From assembly GCF_001458775.1 (NCBI RefSeq), contig NZ_CZPZ01000007.1, forward strand, positions 1 to 64,000: 64,000 nt of DNA, written 5' to 3'. Below are positions 26,731 through 35,163 of this stretch, in pieces. Position 1 is the first letter of the stretch; each line of letters starts with the position of its first letter. The translations under genes and the position numbers were made by a program. Below the pieces are notes generated by a model. It did not search any database. It saw only the letters and a list, made by a program, of their open reading frames with translations, and had not been told where the DNA came from. Origin of the DNA: Candidatus Nitrospira nitrificans (GTDB lineage: Bacteria > Nitrospirota > Nitrospiria > Nitrospirales > Nitrospiraceae).

Positions 26731-27276
26731 TTAGTGCGTCACCTCCTCAATGGTCCCCGGGCCTTGATCCAATCCGATAAGCGGAATGTGCGGATATTGA
26801 CCGACAGAGTGTGCTTGCAACGCGTTCAATAAGCGTGTGACATCGATGCCCATATATGCGGAGGGAACGTTCCGCAGTCGAACGATTCCCGCGTGAACGA
26901 GCCTCTGGGCAGCGGCCTCGTTTCCCATGAACCGCTTGAGGTTTGCCGCGGCGAGTTGAATCAGAGATTGGAAGAAGTTGCCTTGTACTGAGTTGCGCCC
27001 TGAGGCATGCCACAATCCTTCAAAGACCTCATGCGATTCCCACCAAAAGGCGAAATTATAAAGATCGATCCCATAGAGATAGTCATCTGAGCGCCTCCAT
27101 TGGGTTGCCGGGAAAAGACCAGGCTTCGGCTCTGGTTGGCCATACGAGTGGCCACGAGGGTTCCGTCGTGGATGCGGTGTCTGGCCTGGCAGATAACGAT
27201 AGGAAGGGAATGGACGTGGAGAGTAACGGGGCCAGTCGGGACGGAGAGGCCTCGGCTCAGCCGTCACGACACTCAT
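26731..27276 (-). CDS. DUF309 domain protein
   Basis: The 181-residue protein has a basic, Pro/Arg-rich N-terminus (about 1-60) and a DUF309 helical domain (about 68-150) with the family motif FWWESHEVFEGLWH. Its function is unknown. The chosen ATG overlaps the apaH stop (ATGA), which fixes the start and shows co-translation. An upstream frame extending into apaH is discarded. Confidence 0.8.
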   Translation of the reverse strand: MSVVTAEPRPLRPDWPRYSPRPFPSYRYLPGQTPHPRRNPRGHSYGQPEPKPGLFPATQWRRSDDYLYGIDLYNFAFWWESHEVFEGLWHASGRNSVQGNFFQSLIQLAAANLKRFMGNEAAAQRLVHAGIVRLRNVPSAYMGIDVTRLLNALQAHSVGQYPHIPLIGLDQGPGTIEEVTH

Positions 27277-28079
27277 ACAGCGGTACATGGTACTTGAAAT
27301 ACGGCTCGGTCTTCCAACCGGATCGCGGTCAGCTGCCGTCCCCACACACAGCCGCTGTCGATGGCTAAAAGGTGATCTTCGCAATGAAGCCCCAGCGCGG
27401 CCCAATGGCCGCACACGATGGTGGCATGGCGAGGCTCTCGAGTGTCAACCTTGAACCAAGGGAGATAGCCGGTAGGGATTCGTTCGGGCGGACCGTTGAA
27501 AGAAGATTCCATCCGACCCTCGGGAGAACAGGCTCGGAGTCTGGTGAGGACCTTGATGATGGTTGCGAGTCGAGTGGGGCCGGTCAAGTGGGAGGACCAC
27601 TGTAGATATTTGCTGGGATACAAGGCTCGAAGGATGTCTTGATAAGAAGGACCTTGCAACCCGGCTTCGACTTCGCGGGCCAATCTTTCCACTTCATCAA
27701 TGGACCATTGCGGCAGCAAACCCGCGTGAACAAGAAGGAAAGAATCCTCGCGATAAACAAGACGTTGTTGACGGACCCACGTCAGGAGCTCGTCACGATC
27801 CGGCGCAGTCAGGATCTCCTGGAGCGTGTCCTCCGGACGTTCCGTGACAATGCCCTCGGCCACGGCAAGAAGAAAAAGGTCATGGTTGCCCAGTACGACC
27901 ACGGCCCGATCTCGAAGATTCTTGATGTAGCGGATGACGTTCAGCGAGTCCGGGCCGCGGTTGACGAGATCGCCGACGAACCACAGTCGATCTATCCTGG
28001 GATCAAAGCGAATATGCTGAACGAGGCGTTGCAGAGGCTCGTAGCATCCTTGCACATCGCCGACTGCGTAAGTCGCCAT
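27273..28079 (-). CDS. apaH: bis(5'-nucleosyl)-tetraphosphatase, symmetrical
   Basis: The 268-residue calcineurin-type phosphoesterase splits Ap4A into two ADP. Metal-binding motifs are GDVQGC (GDxHG with Gln for His), GDLVNRGPDS and GNHD, followed by HAG and GHW. It helps clear stress dinucleotides. DUF309 overlaps its end. No promoter was evident in the 98 bp between it and queF. Confidence 0.93.
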   Translation of the reverse strand: MATYAVGDVQGCYEPLQRLVQHIRFDPRIDRLWFVGDLVNRGPDSLNVIRYIKNLRDRAVVVLGNHDLFLLAVAEGIVTERPEDTLQEILTAPDRDELLTWVRQQRLVYREDSFLLVHAGLLPQWSIDEVERLAREVEAGLQGPSYQDILRALYPSKYLQWSSHLTGPTRLATIIKVLTRLRACSPEGRMESSFNGPPERIPTGYLPWFKVDTREPRHATIVCGHWAALGLHCEDHLLAIDSGCVWGRQLTAIRLEDRAVFQVPCTAV

Positions 28080-28177
28080 AGAAAAGAACTGTCAACAGTC
28101 AATGGTGATTAGTCACTCAAAAAAGAGAAAGCTGAACGTTCTTTGCAATGACTGATGACCAGTGACCAACGACGAGA

Positions 28178-28579
28178 TTAAGGATACCGAGCCTCAATCT
28201 TACTTGAGAGCCCGCCGCGCGCGGTGAAGGCGCCGGTCACTGTTGCCCTAACAGGCCGGCAGGCTTTGACAATATCTTGAAGGATCCTGTTGACGGCGTT
28301 CTCGTAGAAGATGCCGAGGTTCCGATAGGCATGGATGTACATTTTGAGTGCCTTTAGCTCAAGACAATCTTTGTCGGGCATGTAGTGGAGTGTGATGGTT
28401 CCGAAGTCCGGCAAATTGGTTTTTGGGCAAATCGCCGTGTACTCGGGAATCTCAATCGTGATTTCATATCCTTTGTATTGATTGGGGAACGTTTCAATAT
28501 TCGGCAAAGGGTCGGTTATGCCGCTTTTTGCGTGCCGCTCGTTGTAGCCCAGCTTCGTGGCCTTTTGCTTGTCCCTCAT
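28178..28579 (-). CDS. queF: NADPH-dependent 7-cyano-7-deazaguanine reductase
   Basis: QueF reduces preQ0 to preQ1 in queuosine synthesis. The 133-residue protein is the short, YkvM-type form, with the catalytic Cys 51 in TAICPKTNLPDFGT and the substrate motif LELKALKMYIHAYRN. The ATG at 28579 has AGGAGAA in front; a 21-residue longer frame upstream is not supported. No preQ1 riboswitch was recognised in the leader. Confidence 0.94.
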   Translation of the reverse strand: MRDKQKATKLGYNERHAKSGITDPLPNIETFPNQYKGYEITIEIPEYTAICPKTNLPDFGTITLHYMPDKDCLELKALKMYIHAYRNLGIFYENAVNRILQDIVKACRPVRATVTGAFTARGGLSSKIEARYP

Positions 28580-28716
28580 TTTCTCCTCTCTTCGCTCGGG
28601 GGCAGTGGAGATGCCTCCTAACTGCGCGCATGCACCGAGCACCGACCTTCATCTAGAGTCTTGATCAAAACTTGTGTGCGCGGTGCGCGAGCACGGGAGG
28701 TATCTCCGCTGGCCCA

Positions 28717-28965
28717 TCACACTTGCTTCATCCACTCGGTCTGACCGATTTTTTCCAGTTCCATATAAAGCGAGACCCATGGACATTTCATCTCGGGATA
28801 GACCTCGCAGAACCCGCCTTTCCGCACCCCTCCACAGGGGCCGTGCGCCATGAATTTCGGGCATTCGGCTTTGACTGAATCGTCTGGAATCGGTGGGCGT
28901 TTATGGACACCACCGGCATGGACACCGGCATCATCTTCGCCTGGGATGAGTACACGAAGTGGCAT
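28717..28965 (-). CDS. MetV-like methylenetetrahydrofolate reductase C-terminal domain protein
   Basis: The small protein (82 residues from ATG 28965; 12 more if a codon at 29001 is used) carries the cysteine pattern of the MTHFR C-terminal family: ECPKFMAHGPCGGV, then GFCEVYPEMKCPW. In acetogens the corresponding protein MetV binds Fe-S or zinc and partners MetF. Here it is detached from metF (25052-25939) and sits upstream of queF. No Shine-Dalgarno site is evident at either start. Confidence 0.75.
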   Translation of the reverse strand: MPLRVLIPGEDDAGVHAGGVHKRPPIPDDSVKAECPKFMAHGPCGGVRKGGFCEVYPEMKCPWVSLYMELEKIGQTEWMKQV

Positions 28966-29240
28966 GGTATGCAGTGTAAACGGAATACGGCAGATCGGCA
29001 ATGTCTAAACGTGAACGGTTGAAAAGCTTGGAAAGGCTCACCCACGCGAATTTCTTATTCCAGCTATTTGGGACGAATGGCCTACCTTAGCTGGCTGAAT
29101 CTAGGCCTTTTCATTTGGACATTTTGGGTCCTCTTAGAGTTGCTTTGAATTTCATGGCGTTATACTATCACAGTATGTTCGTCACGAAATTCTTAACAAG
29201 GTGGGTGTCACGACAGAGATCAAAAAAGGCTGATCAAAGA

Positions 29241-29270
29241 TTGACAGTCTTTTTTCGCCTTTGCTAGGAT
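29241..29270 (+). promoter_or_regulatory. sigma-70 promoter of the 2-oxoacid:ferredoxin oxidoreductase operon
   Basis: TTGACA (29241-29246), an 18-bp spacer and TAGGAT (29265-29270) form a near-consensus promoter about 140 bp before the first gene. Apart from this, the 445-bp gap at 28966-29410 holds only A/T-rich sequence and no gene. Confidence 0.6.
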
Positions 29271-29410
29271 GCTCAGGACTCGGTGACTATTACGCAGTGA
29301 TCGGATTGTCCAAGTCCTCAAGTCCTCAAGTTTTCTTCGATGCATGTCGGCAGTGTCAAAGAATGATGAGCAGCGGTCGGCCGTTGCCAACGATATAAGG
29401 GAGGTGCCTG

Positions 29411-30304
29411 ATGAGTCTTGATTATGTCAAATTTTCCAATGGATTTGAGAAGTTCATGCCAAAGGAATATCGAGACATGGTGGAACATGGGCCTTTTGGA
29501 AAGAAGGTCACTGTTTCACAAATGGGGAGTTTCAAGGAAGTGTTGGAAGAACACCCCATGTGTGCCGGTTGCGCGATGACGCTCTTCATCAGACTTGCCA
29601 TAATTGCGTTCCCCAATCCCGAAGATACCATCACTGTGGGGACGGCCGGTTGCGGTCGTCTAGCCATCTCTCAGGCTGCGATCCCCTTTGTTTACGGAAA
29701 TTATGGTGACCAAAATGGAGTCGCGAGCGGATTGTCTCGCGGCCTTCGTCTTCGCTTTGGCGACAAGCCTAAGGATGTGGTCGTGATGGCCGGAGACGGC
29801 GGCACAGCGGACATCGGGTTCCAGCAAGTGCTCCATTCGTGGTTCCGCAAGGAGCGGTTTACGACCATCATGTTGGACAACGAGGTGTATGGAAATACCG
29901 GTGGGCAGGAAAGTGGTATGACCAACCGAGGTGCCGTACTGAAAATGGCTCCTCTCGGCAAGAAGTTCGAAAAGATGGATATGCTGCAGATGGCCAAGGT
30001 CGCGGGTTGTGCGTATGTGGCGACAGTCGTGCCGAATAATCCGCGCCGTGTGGAAAGCGTCATTAAGAAAGCGGTATTGATCGCTCGAGAAGTCGGATCG
30101 ACATATATTCAGGCATATACTTCTTGCAACATTGAGTACGCTATTCCGACCGACAAGGTCATGGAAGATGCGAAGACGGTCGAGAACGATCGATACCAGT
30201 TCACGGAGTATGTCAGCGAAGAGGCCAAGCAGTATCTTGCCGAGCGCTATGGCTATAAGGAGTTCCTTCCCAAGCCGGCTGCCGCGATTCCTAACAAGGC
30301 CTAA
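29411..30304 (+). CDS. 2-oxoacid:ferredoxin oxidoreductase, beta subunit (TPP-binding)
   Basis: The 297-residue subunit binds thiamine diphosphate at GDGGTADIG to EVYGNTGGQ (about 129-166). It has the proximal cluster cysteines C51 and C54 (CAGC) and C81 (TAGCGR), with a later Cys in TSCN. With its partners it carries out CoA- and ferredoxin-dependent oxidation or reductive carboxylation of pyruvate or 2-oxoglutarate, the key CO2-fixing steps of the reductive TCA cycle. Substrate cannot be assigned from sequence alone. The operon order is beta-gamma-delta-epsilon-alpha. Confidence 0.92.
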   Translation: MSLDYVKFSNGFEKFMPKEYRDMVEHGPFGKKVTVSQMGSFKEVLEEHPMCAGCAMTLFIRLAIIAFPNPEDTITVGTAGCGRLAISQAAIPFVYGNYGDQNGVASGLSRGLRLRFGDKPKDVVVMAGDGGTADIGFQQVLHSWFRKERFTTIMLDNEVYGNTGGQESGMTNRGAVLKMAPLGKKFEKMDMLQMAKVAGCAYVATVVPNNPRRVESVIKKAVLIAREVGSTYIQAYTSCNIEYAIPTDKVMEDAKTVENDRYQFTEYVSEEAKQYLAERYGYKEFLPKPAAAIPNKA

Positions 30305-30326
30305 GCGGCTGTAAGGAGATTTCATA

Positions 30327-31049
30327 ATGGCGAAACGCTTCAATATTCGAATGGCAGGTGTCGGCGGACAGGGCGTCGTGACCGGCTCTCACATCCTGAG
30401 CACGGCCGTCATCAACGCCGGAGGGGAAAGCACGATCGTACCGTTCTATGGATCTGAAAAACGGATGGCGCCGGTCGAAAGCTATGTCCGTGTGTCGGAC
30501 GAGCCGATTTACGAGATCGGTGAAATCACGTTTCCGCACATCATCATCATTTTTCACCCGCAGGTCATCACGCACGGCAAATCGTACACGATGCCGTTCT
30601 ACTTCGGATTAAAAGAAGATGGAATTGCTTTGATCAACAATGATGGCCCGATGAATCTTCACAGGGATCAAGCAGCTGAGCTGCAGAAGCTTCGAGCGAA
30701 GCTATACTACTTCCCGGCGACCAAGATCTCATTAGAAGTGGCAAGCATGGATCTGGCCACGAACATGGCGCTGATGGGCTGTATCGGCGCGATTACAGGC
30801 CTGACGAGCATGGCGGGATTGGATCAGGCCGTCAAGGACCGGTTCCTCGGGAAAGGCTTTGTGGTATCCGGTGGTACTGCCGCGCTCGACAGTGTCGTTG
30901 AACGGAAGTTCAAGAAAAAGCAGGAGCTGATCGAGAAGAACGTCGCCGTCATGCGAGCGGGATGGAACTATGCGGTCGACCATGGGTGGGCCGCAACCGA
31001 GGTCAAACGCGCGGAGGAACCAGTGGCAACGGCCACTGCCACTGCGTAG
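30327..31049 (+). CDS. 2-oxoacid:ferredoxin oxidoreductase, gamma subunit
   Basis: The 240-residue gamma-type subunit starts with the family pattern IRMAGVGGQGVVTGSHIL and includes VVSGGTAAL. In known enzymes the gamma domain helps bind CoA. An AAGGAG site precedes the ATG. It is 22 bp downstream of the beta gene, and its C-terminal 25 residues are Ala/Thr-rich and variable. Confidence 0.92.
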   Translation: MAKRFNIRMAGVGGQGVVTGSHILSTAVINAGGESTIVPFYGSEKRMAPVESYVRVSDEPIYEIGEITFPHIIIIFHPQVITHGKSYTMPFYFGLKEDGIALINNDGPMNLHRDQAAELQKLRAKLYYFPATKISLEVASMDLATNMALMGCIGAITGLTSMAGLDQAVKDRFLGKGFVVSGGTAALDSVVERKFKKKQELIEKNVAVMRAGWNYAVDHGWAATEVKRAEEPVATATATA

Positions 31050-31070
31050 GCGAGCCACAAAGGAGTCTTC

Positions 31071-31394
31071 ATGTACCTTGTAGCCGATATTAGCGTTGAA
31101 ATCTGCGCTGCGAAGAGTTGTAAGCTCTGTACGCAGTACTGTCCGGAAGCCAACACCATCCTTTACAGCGAAGAGATGGGGAAGGATCAGGGATTCAAGT
31201 ATGGGTCTGCTTATGTCGCGGTAGACCGTTGTAAAGGATGCGCGCAGTGCGTGTGGGTCTGTGACAACATGGCCAAGAACAATGCCATTAAGATGATCAT
31301 GATCGATCAGTTGCCGAAGGCAGCGTTGACGGACAATATTACGTACGGAGACAAGAGCACCACTGCAGTGCTTGCGAGCCCTGTGGTTGGGTAA
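31071..31394 (+). CDS. 2-oxoacid:ferredoxin oxidoreductase, delta (ferredoxin-like) subunit
   Basis: The 107-residue protein has two 4Fe-4S motifs: C12, C17, C20, C24 (the first spacing is longer than usual) and C54, C57, C60, C64. It passes electrons between the TPP site and external ferredoxin. An AAAGGAG site precedes it. It ends 16 bp before the epsilon gene. Confidence 0.92.
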   Translation: MYLVADISVEICAAKSCKLCTQYCPEANTILYSEEMGKDQGFKYGSAYVAVDRCKGCAQCVWVCDNMAKNNAIKMIMIDQLPKAALTDNITYGDKSTTAVLASPVVG

Positions 31395-31410
31395 GGAAGG
31401 GGAGTCAGGC

Positions 31411-32175
31411 GTGGCAATCACACAAGATACCAGAGAGCGAATCATCGTCCCGGGTCCGGCGGGGTTCCATCCGCCGTCTGCGGCCCAGTTAGGTGTAGCC
31501 TTGCCGGATCCTGGGCAGGGATTGTACTACGGTCTTCTCGAGCCGAACGAGGAAGTGGTTATTGAAGAGATGGCTCGTAAGATGCTGACGAGCCCGAACG
31601 CGACACTTTTTCCAGGACCGCTGCTGCTCTGGGCTTGGAACGATCACGCCGTGGAAAAAGCGAAGGCGACGTTGGAAATTGCCGCGCAGATTCCGGAAGT
31701 CATGATCATCCCGATGCCGGATTATCGGCCGAAGTATCCGAAGATCGACCCTGAAGAAGTCATCAACCCGAACCATCCAAATCTGACGATCTGGGGCAAT
31801 AAGATCGAAGCCTGCATCTTCATCGGTGTGCATTGCCATTATGCGAATCTCACCCTCAAGATGATTCGAGCGGGAACAAATTGCTGTACCATGGCGATCT
31901 GTGCGGAGCAGGGTCATGAGGATGCGATGCTGACGATTCGAGACTCCGATACGCTGAAGATCAAGCGCGTCGCACAGATTTTCAAGCGTATCCGGGAGGA
32001 GCTAGGAATCAAGCTACCGGAGAACGGCGAAAATGTTCGTTTTACCGGCACGCAGTCAAAGGTGCATGGCGGTAAGACCCACACTAATCCGATGGCGTTT
32101 GCTCCAACCCCTGGTGGGACGGGGAGCGCAGCGATGTTCGGTCATTCTGCCGAGCACATGAAGCGGGAAGGATAA
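31411..32175 (+). CDS. 2-oxoacid:ferredoxin oxidoreductase, epsilon subunit
   Basis: The 254-residue protein matches the extra subunit of five-subunit enzymes known from Hydrogenobacter and Nitrospira. It contains a cysteine/histidine-bearing middle (FIGVHCHYANLTLKMIRAG, NCCTMAICAEQGHEDA) that resembles part of a domain found within larger oxidoreductase subunits. Its exact role is not established. It starts at GTG with AAGGGGAG in front; a longer frame reaching into the delta gene is rejected. Confidence 0.87.
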   Translation: MAITQDTRERIIVPGPAGFHPPSAAQLGVALPDPGQGLYYGLLEPNEEVVIEEMARKMLTSPNATLFPGPLLLWAWNDHAVEKAKATLEIAAQIPEVMIIPMPDYRPKYPKIDPEEVINPNHPNLTIWGNKIEACIFIGVHCHYANLTLKMIRAGTNCCTMAICAEQGHEDAMLTIRDSDTLKIKRVAQIFKRIREELGIKLPENGENVRFTGTQSKVHGGKTHTNPMAFAPTPGGTGSAAMFGHSAEHMKREG

Positions 32176-32215
32176 GGCCGGGCGGCAACGCTCGAATTAG
32201 CCAAGAGGTGTAACT

Positions 32216-33547
32216 ATGAGCGAGACCGAAGTCAAAACCAATCCACAGGGTGATCCGATTACCAGCGTCGCAGTACCGAAGGTAGATAGAAAGACGGATC
32301 CGCACGGCGAAGCCAAAAGACAACGCGTCGTCACGCCGGAATATATGTTTCACGAGGCGCCTCGGACAAAAGAATTCATCACCGGCAGTGAAGCGGCAAA
32401 AGAAGCGATCCGTCGTTCGAATGTGGATTTGGCTATCGCGTATCCGATCACGCCGCAGAGCGAAACCATGCAGCTCGTCGGTGTGCTCTACGGTGAAGGC
32501 TATGTGAAGGAATATTATCGCGGCGAAGAAGAAGTCGGGGTGATGGCGGCTATCGCCGGTGGGTCGCGAGCGGGTGTCCGTTGCTACACCGCGACGGCCG
32601 GTCCTGGTACGCTGCGTGGCCTCGAAGGCATCGCCTCCTGGCCAGGCCACCGTCTTCCGGTCGTCGCCATGTTTACCTGTCGTGTCGTCAATGCCCCGCT
32701 GGCCATTCAACCGGACAACATCGAAGTGTCCTATCTGCTCAACTGCGGCATGATCGTGTTCCATGCCGAAAACCAACAAGACATGTTCGATTTCACGATG
32801 GCCGGTTTCACGATCAGCGAAAAGAATGACGTGACATTGCCGGTCGGCGTCTGCTGCGACGGTTTTTTCGTCACCCATGCCCGTGGATATGTGCGCATGC
32901 AGGATCGTGGCATTAAGCTTCCGCCGCGTGAGGCGTGGCGCGGGGCCGTTCCCGTGCTCGACGCAGAAAATCCTCCCGCGCGTCTCTCCCGCGACGCTCC
33001 GGTCCAAAAGTCGAACTTCATGGCCTACAATATTCACGCTGTCTGGCAACAGGAAGTGTGGGCGGCCGTAGAGCGGTCGCGCAAATACATCGATCGATAT
33101 ATGGGCGGATTACTTACTGCGGAGAACGTCGATGATGCCGAAGTGATCATCATTGCGTCCGGCAGCGCTGCCGCGCAGTCGCGCGAAGCGGTCCGTCTCT
33201 GCAAAGAGAAGGGCATGAAGGTAGGCTTGATCAAGGTCCGCTCTCTTCGCCCATTCCCGACCAAGGAACTTCGTCAGTTGTGCGGCAAGGCGAAGCTGAT
33301 CGTGGTTCCGGAATTCAACTACGTCGGCTGGTTGGCGAAGGAAGTGGCGACTGCCATCTACGGTTTCTCCAACGCAAAAATCATCGGTGGTCCGCGCGTG
33401 TACGGTGGTCAGTCGATGCCGGTAGAGTTGATCGTGGACGAAGTCGAATCCGGCGTGAGCGGTAAGAAATCCACGAACGTCGCCATGTCGCAGATCATGG
33501 GCGGCGTCAATCCTGACGAAGTCGCTCACTTCATGCGCAGCATCTAA
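32216..33547 (+). CDS. 2-oxoacid:ferredoxin oxidoreductase, alpha subunit
   Basis: The 443-residue catalytic subunit has the pyrimidine-binding domain (GSEAAKEAIRRSNVDLAIAYPITPQSE, GEEEVGVMAAIAGGSRAG) and a transketolase C-terminal-type domain (about 295-430). An unconserved polar N-terminal extension of about 60 residues precedes the core. A GAGGTG site lies before the ATG. An intrinsic terminator follows 25 bp after the stop, so it ends the operon. Confidence 0.93.
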   Translation: MSETEVKTNPQGDPITSVAVPKVDRKTDPHGEAKRQRVVTPEYMFHEAPRTKEFITGSEAAKEAIRRSNVDLAIAYPITPQSETMQLVGVLYGEGYVKEYYRGEEEVGVMAAIAGGSRAGVRCYTATAGPGTLRGLEGIASWPGHRLPVVAMFTCRVVNAPLAIQPDNIEVSYLLNCGMIVFHAENQQDMFDFTMAGFTISEKNDVTLPVGVCCDGFFVTHARGYVRMQDRGIKLPPREAWRGAVPVLDAENPPARLSRDAPVQKSNFMAYNIHAVWQQEVWAAVERSRKYIDRYMGGLLTAENVDDAEVIIIASGSAAAQSREAVRLCKEKGMKVGLIKVRSLRPFPTKELRQLCGKAKLIVVPEFNYVGWLAKEVATAIYGFSNAKIIGGPRVYGGQSMPVELIVDEVESGVSGKKSTNVAMSQIMGGVNPDEVAHFMRSI

Positions 33548-33572
33548 AGCGGCGCACGATATAGAAAAACAA

Positions 33573-33608
33573 GGGCCCGATCCCGTCAAGGATCGGGCCC
33601 TTTCTTTT
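33573..33608 (+). terminator. rho-independent terminator of the oxidoreductase operon
   Basis: A perfect 11-bp stem GGGCCCGATCC/GGATCGGGCCC with a 6-nt loop is followed by TTTCTTTT. Confidence 0.93.
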
Positions 33609-33631
33609 CGGCGCGCCGTATTACTCGTGTA

Positions 33632-33688
33632 TCGTTAAACGACAATGTTTGACGATACCTCTTGCGTTTAACGAGCAACGTTTAACGA
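33632..33688. repeat. cluster of CGTTTAACGA-type repeats
   Basis: Two exact copies of CGTTTAACGA lie at 33665-33674 and 33679-33688. A near copy (GTTTGACGA) is at 33647-33655, and a reverse-orientation copy (TCGTTAAACG) is at 33632-33641. They fill the gap between the operon terminator and the next convergent gene. Origin and function are unknown. Confidence 0.7.
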
Positions 33689-33697
33689 ATAACGGCT

Positions 33698-33946
33698 TCA
33701 CCCCTGAATCTCGTCCTCGATCATCTCTTCGCTGTTCGGCATCCCATAGGCTACGTATTTCGCATAGGACAGATAAATATTCGCGCTATCGGTCATGGCT
33801 TTCGAGCCGGCGGTCAGTCGAATAATCTTATCCGAACCAGGTGGCTCAATGTTTTGTAACATCGTGACATGGTCGTGCAGCAGTCGAATATAGCGCTCCA
33901 CGGCAGATTCAACCTCTTTATAGGCTTTGAGAATATCATCCGTCAT
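33698..33946 (-). CDS. conserved hypothetical small helical protein
   Basis: The 82-residue, mostly helical, acidic protein starts MTDDILKAYKEVESAVERY and shows no cysteine cluster or membrane segment. The ATG at 33946 has a strong GGAGG in front, which supports a real gene. It diverges from the Rsm22-like gene 38 bp away. Function unknown. Confidence 0.65.
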   Translation of the reverse strand: MTDDILKAYKEVESAVERYIRLLHDHVTMLQNIEPPGSDKIIRLTAGSKAMTDSANIYLSYAKYVAYGMPNSEEMIEDEIQG

Positions 33947-33984
33947 AGTTGTCCTCCGTAATAGGCTGAGCATACACTAGGGTC

Positions 33985-35163
33985 ATGCGCAGCCACAATG
34001 TCACCGTCTCGCCCCTGGTGCTGACTGCGATTGAGCATGTAGCCAAAAGGGACGGGGGCTCGCGAAAGCGCCTTTCATCCGCGGTTCTTGAACTCTCTAG
34101 GCTCTTTACGAAAGGGCGAAATGCGCTGAGCGGTTCCTACCTCGAATCTCCAGCTTTTGCCGCCGCATACCTCAATTATTTTTTGCCGGTGAATCTGTCA
34201 AAGATTCAAGTCCTTCTTGATGAGATGCCTGTCGGCCGGATCGGCGAAACATTTTCAGTGCTGGACGTAGGCTCTGGGCCCGGGACAGGGGCACTGGCTG
34301 TTCTCGACTGGTGGCATCAGCGATATAAGGATGACACGCTCTCGGTTGTGGCCGTGGACCGCTCTCCTACGGCGTTGCAACAAGGCGAACACCTTTGGAG
34401 TGAATATTGCCAAACGGCCGATCTAACAGGCACGAATCTTCAACCTTGCCAGGCAGATGTAGAACAGGCCGGGTGGGTAAAAAAGGTTGAGCCGAGAGTT
34501 CCATTCGATCTCATCATTCTCGCGAACTGCTTGAACGAGATCCATGCAGATGCGACAGATCCGATCGTGATGCGAAGCTGTCTCGTGACGGAGCTGTTGG
34601 CGTTTCTCGCACCCGAGGGCACCTTGATGATCGTGGAGCCGGCCTTGCGTGAGACTTCCCGACTGCTGCACCAAGTGCGCGACCGATTACTCCAAGAGAA
34701 GCGCTGCACCGTCTATAGCCCCTGTCTCCATGAAAACAACTGCCCGGCATTAGTAAAGCCCGATGACTGGTGCCACGAAGAGCGGGCCTGGGACCCACCA
34801 AGCTCAATTCAAGAAATTGATGAAGAGATTGGGTTCATCAAAGACGCGCTGAAGTTTTCGTATCTCCTGCTTCGAAAGGACGGGAAGACCATCGTCGATC
34901 GACGTCCGGATGTCTATCGAGTCGTGAGCGAACTGCGGGAGCTGAAAGGCGAGAAGCGGGCCTGGCTGTGCAACGAGACAGGACGTCCAGAAATCGGTCG
35001 ACAGGATCGCCTTGCCTCGCCTCACAATGCGCCGTTTGATGAGTGGCATCGCGGCGCGATCGTGCAGATCGAAAAGATCGTTCACAAAGAACGAAGGGGA
35101 AAGGTGTCGACGTTGGGACGGATCGAACACAATGCAGCTGTGCAGATCGTTCGTCCAGTTTGA
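33985..35163 (+). CDS. Rsm22-family (METTL17-like) SAM methyltransferase-fold protein
   Basis: The 392-residue protein has the SAM-binding motif VLDVGSGPGTGALAV (about 91-105) and NCLNEIH further on. A cysteine region CSPCLHENNC-like (YSPCLHENNCP to DDWCHEE) follows, as in Rsm22/METTL17 proteins, where such cysteines bind an Fe-S cluster. In eukaryotes these act on mitochondrial small-subunit assembly; the bacterial role is not established. Residues after about 300 form a small beta-rich tail. Confidence 0.82.
   Translation: MRSHNVTVSPLVLTAIEHVAKRDGGSRKRLSSAVLELSRLFTKGRNALSGSYLESPAFAAAYLNYFLPVNLSKIQVLLDEMPVGRIGETFSVLDVGSGPGTGALAVLDWWHQRYKDDTLSVVAVDRSPTALQQGEHLWSEYCQTADLTGTNLQPCQADVEQAGWVKKVEPRVPFDLIILANCLNEIHADATDPIVMRSCLVTELLAFLAPEGTLMIVEPALRETSRLLHQVRDRLLQEKRCTVYSPCLHENNCPALVKPDDWCHEERAWDPPSSIQEIDEEIGFIKDALKFSYLLLRKDGKTIVDRRPDVYRVVSELRELKGEKRAWLCNETGRPEIGRQDRLASPHNAPFDEWHRGAIVQIEKIVHKERRGKVSTLGRIEHNAAVQIVRPV

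Noticed and set aside
28580-28716. preQ1 riboswitch before queF
   Set aside because: The leader shows no recognisable preQ1 aptamer sequence or the expected A-rich tail; only short GC-rich pairings are visible.
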